The notes: a model not told the origin generated them from the letters alone. DNA of 64,000 nucleotides from Patagioenas fasciata (GCF_037038585.1 NC_092520.1:195431604-195495603); one strand, 5' to 3'. Positions 42,458-54,450 are shown, counted from the first letter of the stretch. Program-made: numbers and translations.

Positions 42458-45400
42458 CTGTAAAATTAAGTATCATAATTAGTATATAGTACATATTATA
42501 AATTATACCATATAATTTTTATATTAGGAATTTTTAAAAGACAAAACCAAGTCAACACATTTACTAAGACTAGACAAGCAATAAAGCCATATAAAAGAGC
42601 TACTTATACCACCTGCCTAGTCAAAGCTTATGATTTTTTTTTCACTAGATGCAAAAAACATTTCAAATAAACTGGTATGATATTTTTAATGGAATATAAA
42701 ACCAGCACAGCTATTTCTGTTCTAAGCTTCTGTTTTCAGCTATTCACAATGAACTTTCTGCATGACCGGTCAGAAGAACTTCTTGTATTTGAAAACAAAA
42801 TGGAAGTATTACTCAGAATTATTTTCTATAGTGCAAACTGCTCAGTTCAGATGTCAAAACAACCTTTAAAAAAGCAGAGCAATTTTATTTTACTGGTAAA
42901 AGCACTGGCTGTAGGAAAAAAAGCTAAGCCAATTGGTCAACTTTTCATTTTGCTTTTACTCTCATAAAATGCCAGGCCATATTAAAAAAAACAAAGTAAC
43001 TGATATCCTGAGTATCTGCACAAGAAAAATACACAACTGATTTTAAAGGACTAATAGCAGTGAGTTACCGAGAACATAAGGTGTGAATTGAATGGACTTG
43101 AGTAGCAATACAACCTAGATCTTTACAATTTATTAGTACAAGATGAAATGCCAATCTTGGTGGAGGTGGGAGGAGACAAAAAAGAAACAAGTTAAGAAGT
43201 CGAAAGAAAATAAAAGTATGAGATTGAGTGTCTCTCATCTGAGACTTCAGTGAGTTGAAACAGCTTGCATGTAATCAGATAAATCCTTAAGTCATTATAA
43301 TTAATGATTAAGGAAAAAAGTGTGGAGGAGGAAGACCTCCTTTTTATGATAGCAGGAATTTGCTAGTTCACTTTATGTAATGAAGCCAGAGACTTAAGTG
43401 ATTTACAAACACTACTTTGAGTTACAGGAAAAAAACAAACAAACAAACCCAATGTAAGAACAGGATGTTTAAAAACCCCACTGTCTTCAAGCAATAAAAC
43501 ATGCATGCCAGAATGTGGCCTACACCACAAACTACTTGGCACAGACCACAGCTGTATAGGATGAGAAATTACACAGGAGAGTTCAGAAGTGACTAGGCCC
43601 TTAGACAGAAACACACCTCCAAGTTGTCAATATAGTATATTTGAAAACAGCCACTTGCCTGTTTTTACAGTTTGAACACATGTTCCATCCTTATCTTCAA
43701 ACCCCTCTGAGCATACACACTTGTAACTACCTGAAGTATTAACACAGTCTTGATTCTCTTTCACACAGACCTTTTGAGGAAGGTTACATTCATCTATATC
43801 TAGAAATAGGAAAGAAAGTTTACTGCCATATTTTTTTTAATAAAACTTACCTGTGCTCAGTTATATAAAGAAAATTCTATTCAAATATAAAATACACTGA
43901 GCAGCAGAATGCTGCTGCAACAGATTTAACTTCTGTTAAAATACTCTGTTAAAGTTCTTCATGATTTAGACATTTCAAATTTATTCAGATAGTACTAGGG
44001 TATTTTATGATTTGCAGGCTCCTATGTGGGGAAATGAATAAGCAACACCACTCATCTCCTGAAGACTTCTTATAGCCATTTTCTATTGATGTCATCAAGA
44101 TACAACTAAAGGGAAGGGAGCCTGTTAATATAAATACTATATTGTCATAGTTAGCAGCTACTTAAAATTGTATGTACCTTCTGCTCTTGCCCACAAAAAA
44201 ACTCTAATTTCACTCTTTTTATCAGCATTTCACATGTTATAATTTACTGGGAATTAGTATCATTTAAACTTGGATGTTAATTGATTAACAGAAAGACAAC
44301 AGAAACTACATTGCATCCCTGCCTTTCTGTTACAAAATGAACACAGATGCACACTTCTAATGAAGTGGTAGATAACTGACAAGACACTCACATATTTGTT
44401 CCCTGAACCCACTATAAAATACTCAATCCCTTTTGTAGGAGTGTTTCACCTTTTAGCCTTGTCATGCATATTAACTCAATAATATAAGGGAAGTTATAAA
44501 CAAAGTCTTTGCTGCTAATAATAGAACTGGGTTCATTTTGATAGGCTTGAAAACTGCAGTGGCTAAATACAACTGCATTTAACAGCTCCTCAGCATGGCT
44601 AACCAAGAGTGAGCTATTAATAACCAGGGTTCTACCATGTACTGCTAAATCCACCAACCTGTACACTTTTCATCTTCCTTCATGTATCCAGATGCGCAGG
44701 TCTTACACTTGTCAGAACCTTCCCCTGTGCAACCTACACAGCTGGCATCACATGCTTAAGAAAAAAATATTTTAAACAGAAAAATTCATGTATCTGAGGT
44801 TTAAAGTATCACCCTTAAAGTCAGTCAGCTTACCCACACAAGAAATCATAGAATCATAAAATGGTTTGGGGGTTGGAAGCGACCTTAAAGATCACTTTGT
44901 TCCAACCCTCTTGCCACAGACACGGACACCTTCTGCTAGAACAGATTGCTCAAAGCCCCATCCGACCTGGTCTTGAACATTTCCAGGGATGGGGAATCCA
45001 CAAATTCTCTGGGCAGCCTGTTCCAGTGCCTCACCACATTCAAGGTAAAAAAATTTATTCTTTAATCTAAATCTCCCTTCTTTCAGTCTAAAACCACTAC
45101 CCTCATCCTATTACAACACTCCCTGATAAAGAGTCCTTCCCCATCTTTCCTGTCGGCCCCCTTTAAGTACTGGAAGGCCACTATAAGGTCTTCACAGAGC
45201 CTTCTCTTCTCCAGGCTGAACAACCCCAATTCTCTCAGTCCGTTCTCTTAGGGGAGGTGCTCCAGCCCCTGATCATGTTTGTGGCTCCACTCTGGATCTG
45301 TTCCTTCTTATTTTGGGGGTCCCAGAGCTGAACATGGTACTCCAGGTGGGGTCTCATGACAGCAGAGGAGAAATAACCAGAAATCACTTGCTTTCCTCAT

Positions 45401-48400
45401 AAAATAAGTCTAAAGCCTCATCCTTCGCATGCTCAGTCAGGACCAGACCACATTGTACTAAATGCCTGGTATCACAGCCTTTATAGCATTAGATTAGTAT
45501 TCTAGACAATAAAGTACAACAGCAGATTAAAAAGAAACCTTTGCATGAGAAAGATCCATCTGTGTTCAAACAATACTGGTGATCTTTGCAAGGAGAGGCA
45601 GCACACTCATCTAAATCTGAAAGATAAAAAGTGACAAGTTACCTAAAACAGTAGTAATTATTACATAGGTAGACTAATACTTAAATGTTGTGCTTTGAGA
45701 TCCTGTAAGAACTTGCCCACAGAAGCCATAAACCTAGACTGACTGCACTGAGAATCGTTACAATGAGTTTAGGATCAGACATGCAACACCTTATACATAA
45801 AAGTAACATAGTAACTTCTACACTGTTTCGTTCATCTTAAAACTTACACTAACAAACCAAAACTGACACTAAGATGTTTTTGATGACAATAGCAGACATA
45901 TAAGAAATTCAAGAGACCAAATCTTCCTGAATACCTACAATCCTTGTCATTTTGACATCAGTGTTTTGCACTCATTTATGCTTTTTATGCAAATAGCATA
46001 ACAAATGAGCAGAAATACCACTCTTCCGGAATACAGCTGACTCCTATATTATCTATAGGAGTTCAGCGTTGAACCTATATTAGCTATACTCCTATATTAT
46101 CAAGCTATGGAAATTCTTAAAGTATAAAAAAAAATTACACCAATGCACACATACACACTGCTTAGTTTTCTACACAAAGCAAACTGGAGAAAACCAAGTT
46201 ATGGTTAGGACCACTCAAGCTGAAAACCAGTTCTATCTGGGAAGTTAAAACATGCTAATCTTGTCAATACAAGGAAAGGGCACAACAGGACTAGCAAATA
46301 AACAATTTGGACAGAGAAAGGCTATCTCATCTTGTTGCTGCCGACATCATTCCTACTGAATACTCAGTTAATTTATACTTGGTCAGTTGCAATGACTATT
46401 TGGGAAAAACAAAACAAAACAATACTGGAGCGTCTTAAAAACCCAGTAGCTTTAATCCAAATCCTAGTTTTCATCAGCACTTTTCAAAAGAAGCAGTGTT
46501 CACATAACTTCTAAGATACTGTTTCCAGCCATTATGTCAAGGGTTTTTAACTGGTCAAATTCAACCAGTTAAACAGAATGCGTTACTCTCCCCCAGTGCA
46601 GTCCTGCACTGGGAATGCTTTTGGTCTCTGGGTTTTTCCTTAAGTGTTCCATACATGTCTCCTCATACACCACGAGAAATGCTAAGCCAGAAATATGCAA
46701 GAGATTAACGGAAACTCTGAGCTTGATGCTTCCTGATATTCCTCTCCAATAACATGAAAACTTAGTACACGTGGCTTTTAGTGAAATGTTTGGACTCTAT
46801 TAGGGCAGAGAATTTACAAACATACCATAGTGCGAAGACAATTGTGCAATTACTATAACATATGGAGATGAGAGCAATCTTCCAGTAGTTGGTAGAATAG
46901 TTTAAATCAAAAGCAGGGGCCTGTTTAACATTCACATAAACATAAAAAACCCCACATTTTAAGTGGAATACCCCACTTGCTGCTATTTGTATTCCACTAA
47001 ACTAAAAAGATTAATAGTGAACAATTTTATAACGACACTATAATCACCAGGCAATCAGTAGGGAGGAAATACTGCTTTCCTGCAATGTGAAACAATACAG
47101 ACTACAAACTATAGAAATCTAAACTGATAGAACACTTCCATTTAATACTATAAAATTTGATGTGATGTCATCTAATCTCATTGGCAAGTATTGTTTCAAA
47201 ACCCATTTGAATTCTACCTAGCATTACTCACCCACACAAGCTGCTTCTTCATTTTTAATCCAGCCCTCTTTACAGTCTTGGCAGTCCTTGTTACTTGAAC
47301 CAGTACAAGTTTTACAGGCAGCATGGCAGGCTGAGACAAGAGAAAACTACAACCTGAGCTTTGTTGAGAGATTCCAAAAAAAATTTGGGCACACAAATTC
47401 TCAAAGAAACCTTATTTAGGACTTACTGGAAGCTACCATAGTTTAGTAGTTTGACCCTCCCATTCAAAAGATTAAATCTTGACTTTATGGAGATATCATT
47501 TGCAAAACATGCAGCTCTTTCCTAAAAAAAAACCCAAACGCACAAAACAAAACCCCCCAAAACCCAGACCACTTAAAACGTTCCCATGAAAATATAAAAT
47601 TCTAGTGACCAGAAGTGGCAGGTCCAATTTTGAACTATTTAGGAAGAGGAGATCAAGAAGGCAAACTTAGCTCTGATGCTCAGGGTTAGGACTCAGCACT
47701 CCCACATAACAAATGCTCAGACTACTTAATTTGCAACTAGCTATGAGAGCAATGTGTGAAGTGATACTTGTCTAAAGAACTTCACAAGGAAACATACTAG
47801 AAATCCAGATGTATATTTATAATATATATCTTACTTGCACATATAACATGCAATATATATCATATGCATTTTATATATTGTAATATAAAAGAAATCATAC
47901 AGAGGAATTACTACATATCCAGTCAAAAAAACAACATAGTGTTGAAAAACAATATTTTTAGACCCCACAGTCAGGATTTAGATGCTGCAGGATCTCATTT
48001 GAGACGTAAAAACAGATGAAAACCTGACCGACTGAAAAAGTTTATTCCTACGACCTGATTTTGTTTCAAAATTAAGCTTAGACATACTTAACTGGAATCT
48101 ATGTAGTCTACAGTACAGATGAGCTGTTTCCATGCCCGTTTACTCCAGTTAAGCTTATCTGAGGCATGAGGAAATCCTAGCTTTCAAAGTAGTCCACTAT
48201 GCAGCAATTGCAGCTCAAGATTTTCATACAGTATTTCGCAGGGGGGTGAAGGGTGACCCAAAGCTTGCTCTTCTCTCCCACCTCCCTCATGACATATATG
48301 AATTCTGCTTCTTAATTTAAAGCAGGAACAAAAAAAAAAAAAGAAATCAAGGGCAGTATGAAAGGATGACTTAGAAAATCCTTAGAATCCCACCAAACTG

Positions 48401-51400
48401 ACTGACTTCATTTATAGTTAAAGGCGAGTGACCAAACTGCAACTAATTTTTGTTTTTACATGTCAGTTTAAATTGTTTCAGTTTTTGTAAATAAATCTAA
48501 AAGAAGGAAGACAAAGATCTAAGCACGTGTCAAAGACTATGTTACCTGTACAAACAGAATGTGTCTCATTTCTCAAGGTACTGAAGTAACCATTAGAACA
48601 GTCCAAACAGAAATCTCCTGTGTACTCCTTGTTACAGCTACACGAGCCATCTCCACCTCGGGTACCATCACCATCACAGCGGCCATTTCCATGGCAAGGT
48701 CTTTCTGACCCACCACGACAAGCTAAAGAGGATCAAAAATACTTTGAAATCAGATAGCCAAGGAAATAACTTCCTATTCTCAGCCACAAACACCTGAAGA
48801 CCCTCCCTCTTCATAGACAGTAAAGTGTAAAAAAGTAGTCATACTAAACCATGACATAACTTCCAAAACCTTTTTTCCCTTAAGAGCAACCAAAAGGCTT
48901 ACAACAAGGCATGCTCAGTAATGTGTTCATGTATAAAAGCAATGCAAAACAATCTCCAGGAAAGTTCAGTTATGAATTAATTTTTGGGTAAAGACCATGC
49001 CTTAGACTCTTATCTATTATCCTAGCTTCCCAGCTAAAGTTGGTGTCTTTCTGTACTCTGGATTTCTAAGAATGCTCATACTGCAGTTGGAAAAACATAC
49101 TAGCAATCATTTAGACCAAAACCGGGAATTGTCACTTCATTTTTAACAATATAAGAGGCCAAAGCTGATCTCTAACAAGGTGCAAGGTTTTAAAGATTTA
49201 TAAATTATACTAACTTCAGGGTCAAAAAAGGCTCAATTACCACTTTTGCAAAGACCTTGCTTTTATCCAATTGTCTCCCACCTACTTTTATCCAATTTTT
49301 TCCATTGCCTTTTTAACAAATTCTTATTTGTGAATTTCTTCATTTAATCCCCAATGGTGTTTTGGACATCTTATTCTTGAAACTTGTCAAGGACTGTTGT
49401 CTACATAGCTTCTGAAAGGCCACCTAAACAACAGATTTGATGTCACAGAGAGCCTCTAAGCATGGGTGTGGATATGAGCATCAGATCAGATGGACTCTGT
49501 ACATGTAAGTATCCTTGAGAGCTTCATATGTTACTTCATGGCCAGAAGACTTTTCTTTATGCAGGATGCCCACAAGGCAGCCACCTAACCTAGCAGGCAG
49601 CTACATACTACACAGCAGCTGCTGTCTCAAAGTATCATACTTCATGTATTTGTCCATATTATGAAAGACTAAAACAAACACAAAAATAATTTATCTGCTA
49701 CTGTATTTTTCAAAGGAAGAATTACCAAGGCAATCTGGTCCGTAAGTTCCAGCAGGACAGCAAACTTCTATTGTTTCTATGCAAAACCACTTAAACAAAT
49801 CAGGATATTTCTTCTTTCTGTATATGAGAGACATATTAATTTATCAATAAAAAGAATGAAGAGTCTTTAAAAGCCAGCTCACACAACAGAACCTGCACAA
49901 CACAGTAAAGAAATCTATTGCATGACAGATTAGAAACCTTTTTTTTTTTCCTGTTCTGAAGATTATCTTATTTCAGGAACCCATTTCTAGAAGTCCTCTA
50001 ACTTGACATGAAGTGTTTATCTAAACTATTCAGAAAATAATCCAGGAAAGACATTAACATTTGCTCAAATTATTGCCAATCTGACTTCACGATAGGGTGC
50101 TTGTTAAAATTTCTCCTCTTTTTTTAGCATGAATCAAGTATTATTTTAGAAGGATTTTTTTAAAATATTTATGTTATTTATGTGCTACTCTAGCATTAGA
50201 ATATATCACCAATTAACAATGAAAACTTAGGTATTATTTTGCAAGTAAGCATAAGGACTACTACAGTTCTGAATGACAATTCACACATCTCAATATCATG
50301 CTGATACTGAAATCTCAAAAACTTTAATAAAATAAAGACTTAGAAATTCTGTAGTCTGGCAGAGGTCTTCAGCAGCTCTTGAGACATTATACAGCTCCTC
50401 TTTCTAAACTACTATGTCTGACCGTATTGACTCCACAGCTCAGGTCCTGAAAAGTAAATTTACTGAGTATTGCATGTAATGTAAGAACTAGTGAAAAAAG
50501 ATCTAAGGCATCCGTGGACAAAGAAACTGTCTTTGGAAACTATCACAGAAACTGAATGACATTTTGATATCATAGGTTAAAGGACAGGAGGCAAAAGCTA
50601 ATCAATTGCACTCAAATGTCTACCAAATACAAAAACTTTCAGAAAAACAATGTATTTTATGAACAGTTTTATTTACATTTTAGGAAGTCTACTTGGTCAA
50701 ATTCTGTAGTTTAAGACTCATCTATTTCAAGTCCACAAATTTAAGACAACTTCAGAGAATGACCTAGTTTACTCCGGGTTGCATAGCTCACTATTCCTTC
50801 AATTGGCATGTTAATATATACACAATCCTGTACAGTTAGGTAAAAGGATACAGCAATAAAGCAGTCAATAAGAGCAAAGTGGGTTATCAGAAATCCTTAT
50901 CCAGTGACGAAGTGGTAAAACAGTAGTTCACCCTATGGAATTCTAGCTGAATGGCAGTTCTGACAATCTGAAGAAGTAAAAAATACTTAGAATAAACACG
51001 ATTTGGAATTAAAAAAGATCTTAAGATATTTCAATGCTACAGTGCCATCCTTGCACTGATTACATTTTATAGGGGTATACAAAAACCTCAGTTATAACAA
51101 ATCACAGGCTAGCTAAGAAGGTAGGTAGAAAAGCCAGCTGCTAGACTACCAACCTCAAGATATCCAACTTCTAGATTTATTAGTATCAACTATTTTTTGA
51201 TTGACAAAAGGACAAAATATTTCAGGAAAAAACAAAAGCAAACAAAAAGCCCACAAGAACCAGAGTCCCTTGCAGTTTTATGATGAAGGAAACCAAAAGA
51301 GCAATAAACCCCAAAGTTTTCCAATGTTAGCTTGCCTCAAGACCACACTGGTAACTGAGTAAACAATATATCAGTAGCCAGACTAGATGTTTTGGTGCAA

Positions 51401-53987
51401 CACTTCTGAAACTGAAAATTAAGAGAAATATGGTACAGTGGCACATGATATTAAGAATCATCCTGAACCCAGCTGTACTCAATAGCAATTCTTGAAGAAC
51501 TATGAAGAATTACCCATATTCCTATCATTCAGGCACAATATTTAACATCAGTAGTTCATCCTCTTATATACTTAACCACAAAAAGAAGTCTAGAAAAAAA
51601 ATTTATACTTACAGTTTGAACCACCATTTCTCTATATGTTCTTCATGCTCTTCTACCATGTTGTTACATTCAAAGTTACTACTGTCACACAGATTCTCTA
51701 TGATCTCTACGAGACGAATTTCACTAGAAACAGAAAAGGAAAGTCATAAGTTAAAATAAAACATATTGCTACTCAATATAAGACAGAGAAGCTAGACTTC
51801 AGCCTAGAATACCTTACCAGTTCATGGTGAGTTCTGTATTAGTTCCAAAACAAAGCAAATAAGAATGAAGAACTAATGAACGTTATTTCAACTGAAAACA
51901 TTAGAAGGATGACCACAAGAAATACATCAGCTTGCTTGTATTTATTATGTTTGCAGAGTGTAGGCTTGATAGATTTTTAGCTTCCCAGCAACTTTTGAGT
52001 GTAGTATCTTTCTCTTATGTTCAACAATACATTTTAGGTATTGCTAGTATCTGATACAAGTCCACAAAGCTCGCAGTAACTGAGGTTCAGAAATACCATC
52101 CCTACAACTTAGTTTTCCAACCAAGATTAAAAAATTAATCTGAAATTTGGAAGAAAGATACCAGATCCTTTTGCTCAATAATCAAACATACATACAAAGG
52201 AGTGCAGTAATTTGCACGTCTTACAGTTTTCTGTTTGGTACTGAAATAGTGACAAATCTAGGGGAGATATTGCTTTACTTCTAAAACAAGTACTGCCATA
52301 CTCCACACCTTTTATGACAATCAGCTACTGACCACTATTTAAGAGCATTATTCTGGAACTTCAGTGGGAAAATAGAAAAAAAAATTACTATTACGAACGA
52401 CAGTATTAACCTTTGTTATTTTCAGAAACAAGCCAAATAAAGGCATTAATAAGGGGTTTCAGTCTTTAATCTTTACAGTATAACCTGCTGTATTTTAACC
52501 AATAAGATCTGAAGGCTTAGACACATGAAACTTCAGCTGCGACATTCAGTATTGAAGTTCCAGACAAACACTGGTACCAGGAAGTTAAATACAGTGGACA
52601 CAAAACGTAACCGAATGGAAAGTACTGAGACAGCTTACCTGGACTCATATTTTGACAGTGTCTTTTCTTCCCAAGCAGTGTTTCCACCACCAAAGTTCTT
52701 TTTAGCTGTATCTGCTAATCCCTACAAAAAGTACCAAAGGAATGTGACTATATAGGTTTTGTTTCTAACAGAAATTAAGAGCAATAGTAGTAAATACATA
52801 CACAAAAACTGTGAAAAGTGCCATGTAGAAAGTTCAGTAAAGCTCTGAAGCTTCTAATTGAATTGCAAGTGAAAGAAACAGGTACTCATAACAAGAAAAG
52901 TGAGGAAGTACAGGTTAAAGCATAACATTACTCAGTTCTCATAACACAAACAAGGCCTTGCTAGAGCCTTTATGTCAAAAAACATAAGTGTATGAAACTT
53001 TACGTCCTCCTCTTAAGTTCTAAGGAACTTCATTAACCAGTTGATCAGGATCTCTGCTTCATTCAGTTTTGAAAGGACTTAGCCCAGTCTTCACCATGTT
53101 GTAATTTAATCACACAACAGGACAACTCATTGTGATCAGCACAACTCCTGCAAGTCACAGCCAATGCCTATCAAATCACCTCTGCAGTTAAAGCGATCTA
53201 CCAAGCCTACAACGATGAATATTGGTACAAACAGTACTAAGAACCTGTCACAAGCCAAAGAAGTCCCTTGATGCTTACGTTGAATTTACTGTTCTACAAT
53301 GTAGGGGCTCTTGCAAGTTGCAACAGACACAGAATTTTAGGGAGTGAAGTCTTCAAACAGCACCCCTCACGGAGCTGGGCATGCCACAGCCAGTCTTTTT
53401 GCACTAAAGCACCAAAATAGCTTTGATAGCAAGTTCGGTGAGTTCTATAACCTGCCGACCTAAGGACATCACTCGTTTCGGAAGCAGGGAGCGAACCGCT
53501 GCCGTGTTCCAGAGCTGGGAGCGGCCGCGGTTAGTGGCGGCACACCGGCGGACGCGCTCCCGGGGTCTGGCCCAGGGACTCCCAGAGCTCCAAGGCGGAG
53601 AGTCGGGCAGCCCCGGGGGCCGCACATCCGCACCGCGCCGGGCGCTGCCGCCGGCCTTCCGGCGGGTCCGCAGCCGCTGATCGTTCCGGGCACTGACCCT
53701 CGGAGCGGCGGGCACGCAGCGGCCTGTGCCGCTGCCACCGCATCTCAGGTTGCCCAGCGGGACCCCGCGCCCGGTCCCCTCCCCACAGCTGGGCCTCCCG
53801 CTGCCGCCAGCCTCGCCCCGGCCTCACCGCCCACCTGGTTGAACCTGTCCACGATGCCCCGACAGGTGGAACACGCGAGACGACGCCGCTCGCCGGCGCC
53901 CAGGGCAGGCGGTAGCATCAAGAGAGCAGCGTAGAGCGCCACGAGCAGCAGCGTTCGGCCCGGGTGAGACGCGGCGCCGGGCCCCAT
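42399..53987 (-). CDS. CRELD2: CRELD2, cysteine-rich with EGF-like domains 2 (10 coding exons, spliced)
   Basis: ER-resident, stress-induced protein of the CRELD family, thought to act in folding of secreted proteins. Ten exons (53987-53835, 52721-52639, 51723-51613, 49817-49726, 48722-48546, 47330-47232, 45616-45539, 44754-44659, 43799-43659, 42457-42399) join to 1,089 nt with every phase matching, giving 362 residues; human CRELD2 is about 353. In order: hydrophobic signal peptide (about 1-31), CxxC at C39-C42, the conserved CRELD N-terminal block with GGGNTAWEEKTLSKYES (about 62-78), a WW pair at 112-113, Cys-rich furin/EGF-like units (135-238), EGF starting DLDEC (239), a Cys-rich unit (265-296), calcium-binding EGF starting DIDEC (297), and an acidic tail ending HDDL, a KDEL-like retention signal (human REDL). 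A sequon lies at N198. The start is the only Met before the signal peptide. It is divergent from ALG12 across a CpG island containing ERSE sites. The last intron has a GC donor. Confidence 0.97.
43659..43799 (-). CDS. CRELD2: CRELD2 coding exon 9 (calcium-binding EGF)
   Basis: 141 nt, acceptor TATTTCTAG. It encodes DIDECNLPQKVC and then NTSGSYKCVC, a calcium-binding EGF. The only donor that keeps the frame is ACAG/GCAAGT, a GC donor with otherwise ideal consensus. The nearby GTAAAA would shift the frame. Confidence 0.92.
44659..44754 (-). CDS. CRELD2: CRELD2 coding exon 8 (furin-like repeat)
   Basis: Ninety-six nt, acceptor TTCTTAAG, donor ACAG/GTTGGT. It encodes CDASCVGCTGEGSDKCKTC, close to human CDSSCVGCTGEG. 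A CR1 fragment begins about 90 bp away in the preceding intron. Confidence 0.94.
44845..45375 (-). mobile_element. CR1 fragment in CRELD2 intron between exons 7 and 8
   Basis: Starts with the typical tail (AATCATAGAATCATAAAATGG) and the GGTTGGAAG motif, then the CR1 3' UTR and ORF2 end in minus orientation. Diverged, with frame breaks. Same orientation as CRELD2. Confidence 0.9.
45539..45616 (-). CDS. CRELD2: CRELD2 coding exon 7 (EGF-like)
   Basis: Seventy-eight nt, acceptor TATCTTTCAG, donor AAAG/GTTTCT, which is a weak donor. It encodes DLDECAASPCKDHQYC and then NTDGSFSC, a short EGF unit. Phase 1 is kept on both sides. Confidence 0.93.
46546..46573. repeat. Inverted repeat, 10-bp perfect arms, in CRELD2 intron 6
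   Basis: TTTAACTGGT at 46546-46555 and ACCAGTTAAA at 46564-46573, with an 8-nt spacer. Confidence 0.85.
46592..46613. repeat. Inverted repeat, 10-bp perfect arms, 2-nt spacer
   Basis: CCCAGTGCAG at 46592-46601 and CTGCACTGGG at 46604-46613. Nearly a perfect palindrome, 18 bp after the previous inverted repeat. Confidence 0.85.
47232..47330 (-). CDS. CRELD2: CRELD2 coding exon 6 (furin-like repeat)
   Basis: Ninety-nine nt, acceptor TTGTCTCAG, donor GTGG/GTGAGT. It encodes ACHAACKTCTGSSNKDC followed by CKEGW, a furin-like Cys repeat aligned with human ACDESCKTC. Confidence 0.95.
48546..48722 (-). CDS. CRELD2: CRELD2 coding exon 5 (EGF-like/furin-like)
   Basis: 177 nt, acceptor CTCTTTAG, donor ACAG/GTAACA. 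It encodes a Cys-rich laminin/EGF-like unit (CRGGSERPCHGNGRC, DGDGTRGGDGSC) and the NET sequon at residue 198. Confidence 0.96.
49726..49817 (-). CDS. CRELD2: CRELD2 coding exon 4
   Basis: Ninety-two nt, acceptor ATATACAG, donor CTTG/GTAATT. It encodes KKKYPDLFKWFC and the CC-PAGTYGPDC motif that opens the Cys-rich section, as in human. Confidence 0.96.
49818..51612 (-). other. CRELD2: CRELD2 intron 3
   Basis: About 1.8 kb of AT-rich intron between exons 3 and 4, donor GTAAGT. No repeat or extra exon recognised. Confidence 0.85.
51613..51723 (-). CDS. CRELD2: CRELD2 coding exon 3
   Basis: 111 nt, acceptor TTTCTAG, donor CT/GTAAGT. It continues the N-terminal CRELD region (SEIRLVEIIENLC through EKWWFKL) with two cysteines (91 and 98) at the positions seen in human. 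Confidence 0.96.
52639..52721 (-). CDS. CRELD2: CRELD2 coding exon 2
   Basis: Eighty-three nt with acceptor TTTTTGTAG and donor AG/GTAAGC. It encodes the family's most conserved block (DTAKKNFGGGNTAWEEKTL), nearly identical to human, which fixes both phase and gene identity. Confidence 0.97.
53835..53987 (-). CDS. CRELD2: CRELD2 coding exon 1 (signal peptide, CxxC)
   Basis: Fifty-one codons from ATG to DRFNQ, ending at CAG with donor GTGGGC, phase 0. It encodes the leucine-rich signal peptide and the C-S-T-C motif. GC-rich, inside the CpG island. Confidence 0.95.
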
Positions 53988-54196
53988 GGCGCGGGAGCCC
54001 CGGGCAGGCAGAGCGCGGCCGCCCCAGCCGCGCCACCGAGCCCGCCCTAGAGACCGCAGCGCCGGCCGCGCGCAGCGCGCTCGCCCCGCCCCGGCCCCCG
54101 TAGCAACCGGCCCGCGAGCTCCATTCAGATTTTCGCGTCAGCCCCACGCACGCTCAGCCACAGCCGTTCGTTGGTGGAAGCAGGGAAGCGGAATAA

Positions 54197-54207
54197 CGTG
54201 GTCCAAT
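54197..54207 (-). promoter_or_regulatory. ERSE-II, perfect consensus, sharing the ERSE CCAAT box
   Basis: On the minus strand this reads ATTGG-A-CCACG, the ERSE-II consensus. Its ATTGG is the reverse complement of the CCAAT of the overlapping ERSE, so one NF-Y site is flanked on both sides by an ATF6/XBP1 half-site. Confidence 0.85.
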
Positions 54208-54221
54208 CAGCACCCGCCACG
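54203..54221 (+). promoter_or_regulatory. ERSE (ER stress response element), perfect consensus
   Basis: CCAAT at 54203-54207, nine bases, then CCACG at 54217-54221, exactly the CCAAT-N9-CCACG consensus bound by NF-Y with ATF6 (and XBP1). It lies about 215 bp upstream of the CRELD2 ATG and upstream of the likely ALG12 exon 1. An ERSE in the CRELD2-ALG12 intergenic region is known to drive stress induction in mouse. Confidence 0.9.
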
Positions 54222-54439
54222 CTCCGGGCCAATTGGAAGCCCCCGCGTGCTCAGAGAGCTGGGCAGGGGGCGTGGCGTAAGGCTGCCTGAGGAGCAGTGC
54301 CCACCGGTCTTGCGCACCGCCGCCATCATGAGAACGGGCAGCCAGAAGCTGCGTAGGGGCTTCAGATCCATCCGCCATTTGTATTTGGCAGGCACCTCGG
54401 AACCCTTTTGCTGCTGGGGGCGTGCTCTGCCCTCACCTA

Positions 54440-54450
54440 ATATGGCTGGT
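54440..54450 (+). promoter_or_regulatory. ALG12: YY1-like initiator in ALG12 exon 1
   Basis: AATATGGCTGG fits the YY1 core AAnATGGCnG, often found at or just after the start site of housekeeping TATA-less genes. It suggests an ALG12 start near 54,420-54,450. No transcript data back this. Confidence 0.4.

Noticed and set aside
43651-43670. An alternative GT donor (ACT/GTAAAA) for CRELD2 exon 9.
   Set aside because: It would remove 10 nt and shift the frame of the last exon, losing the conserved acidic tail and HDDL end.
41734-46076. A 16-mer, GGAGTTCAGCGTTGAA, occurs near 41,735 and near 46,059.
   Set aside because: In 64 kb on both strands about one shared 16-mer is expected by chance, and the similarity does not extend.
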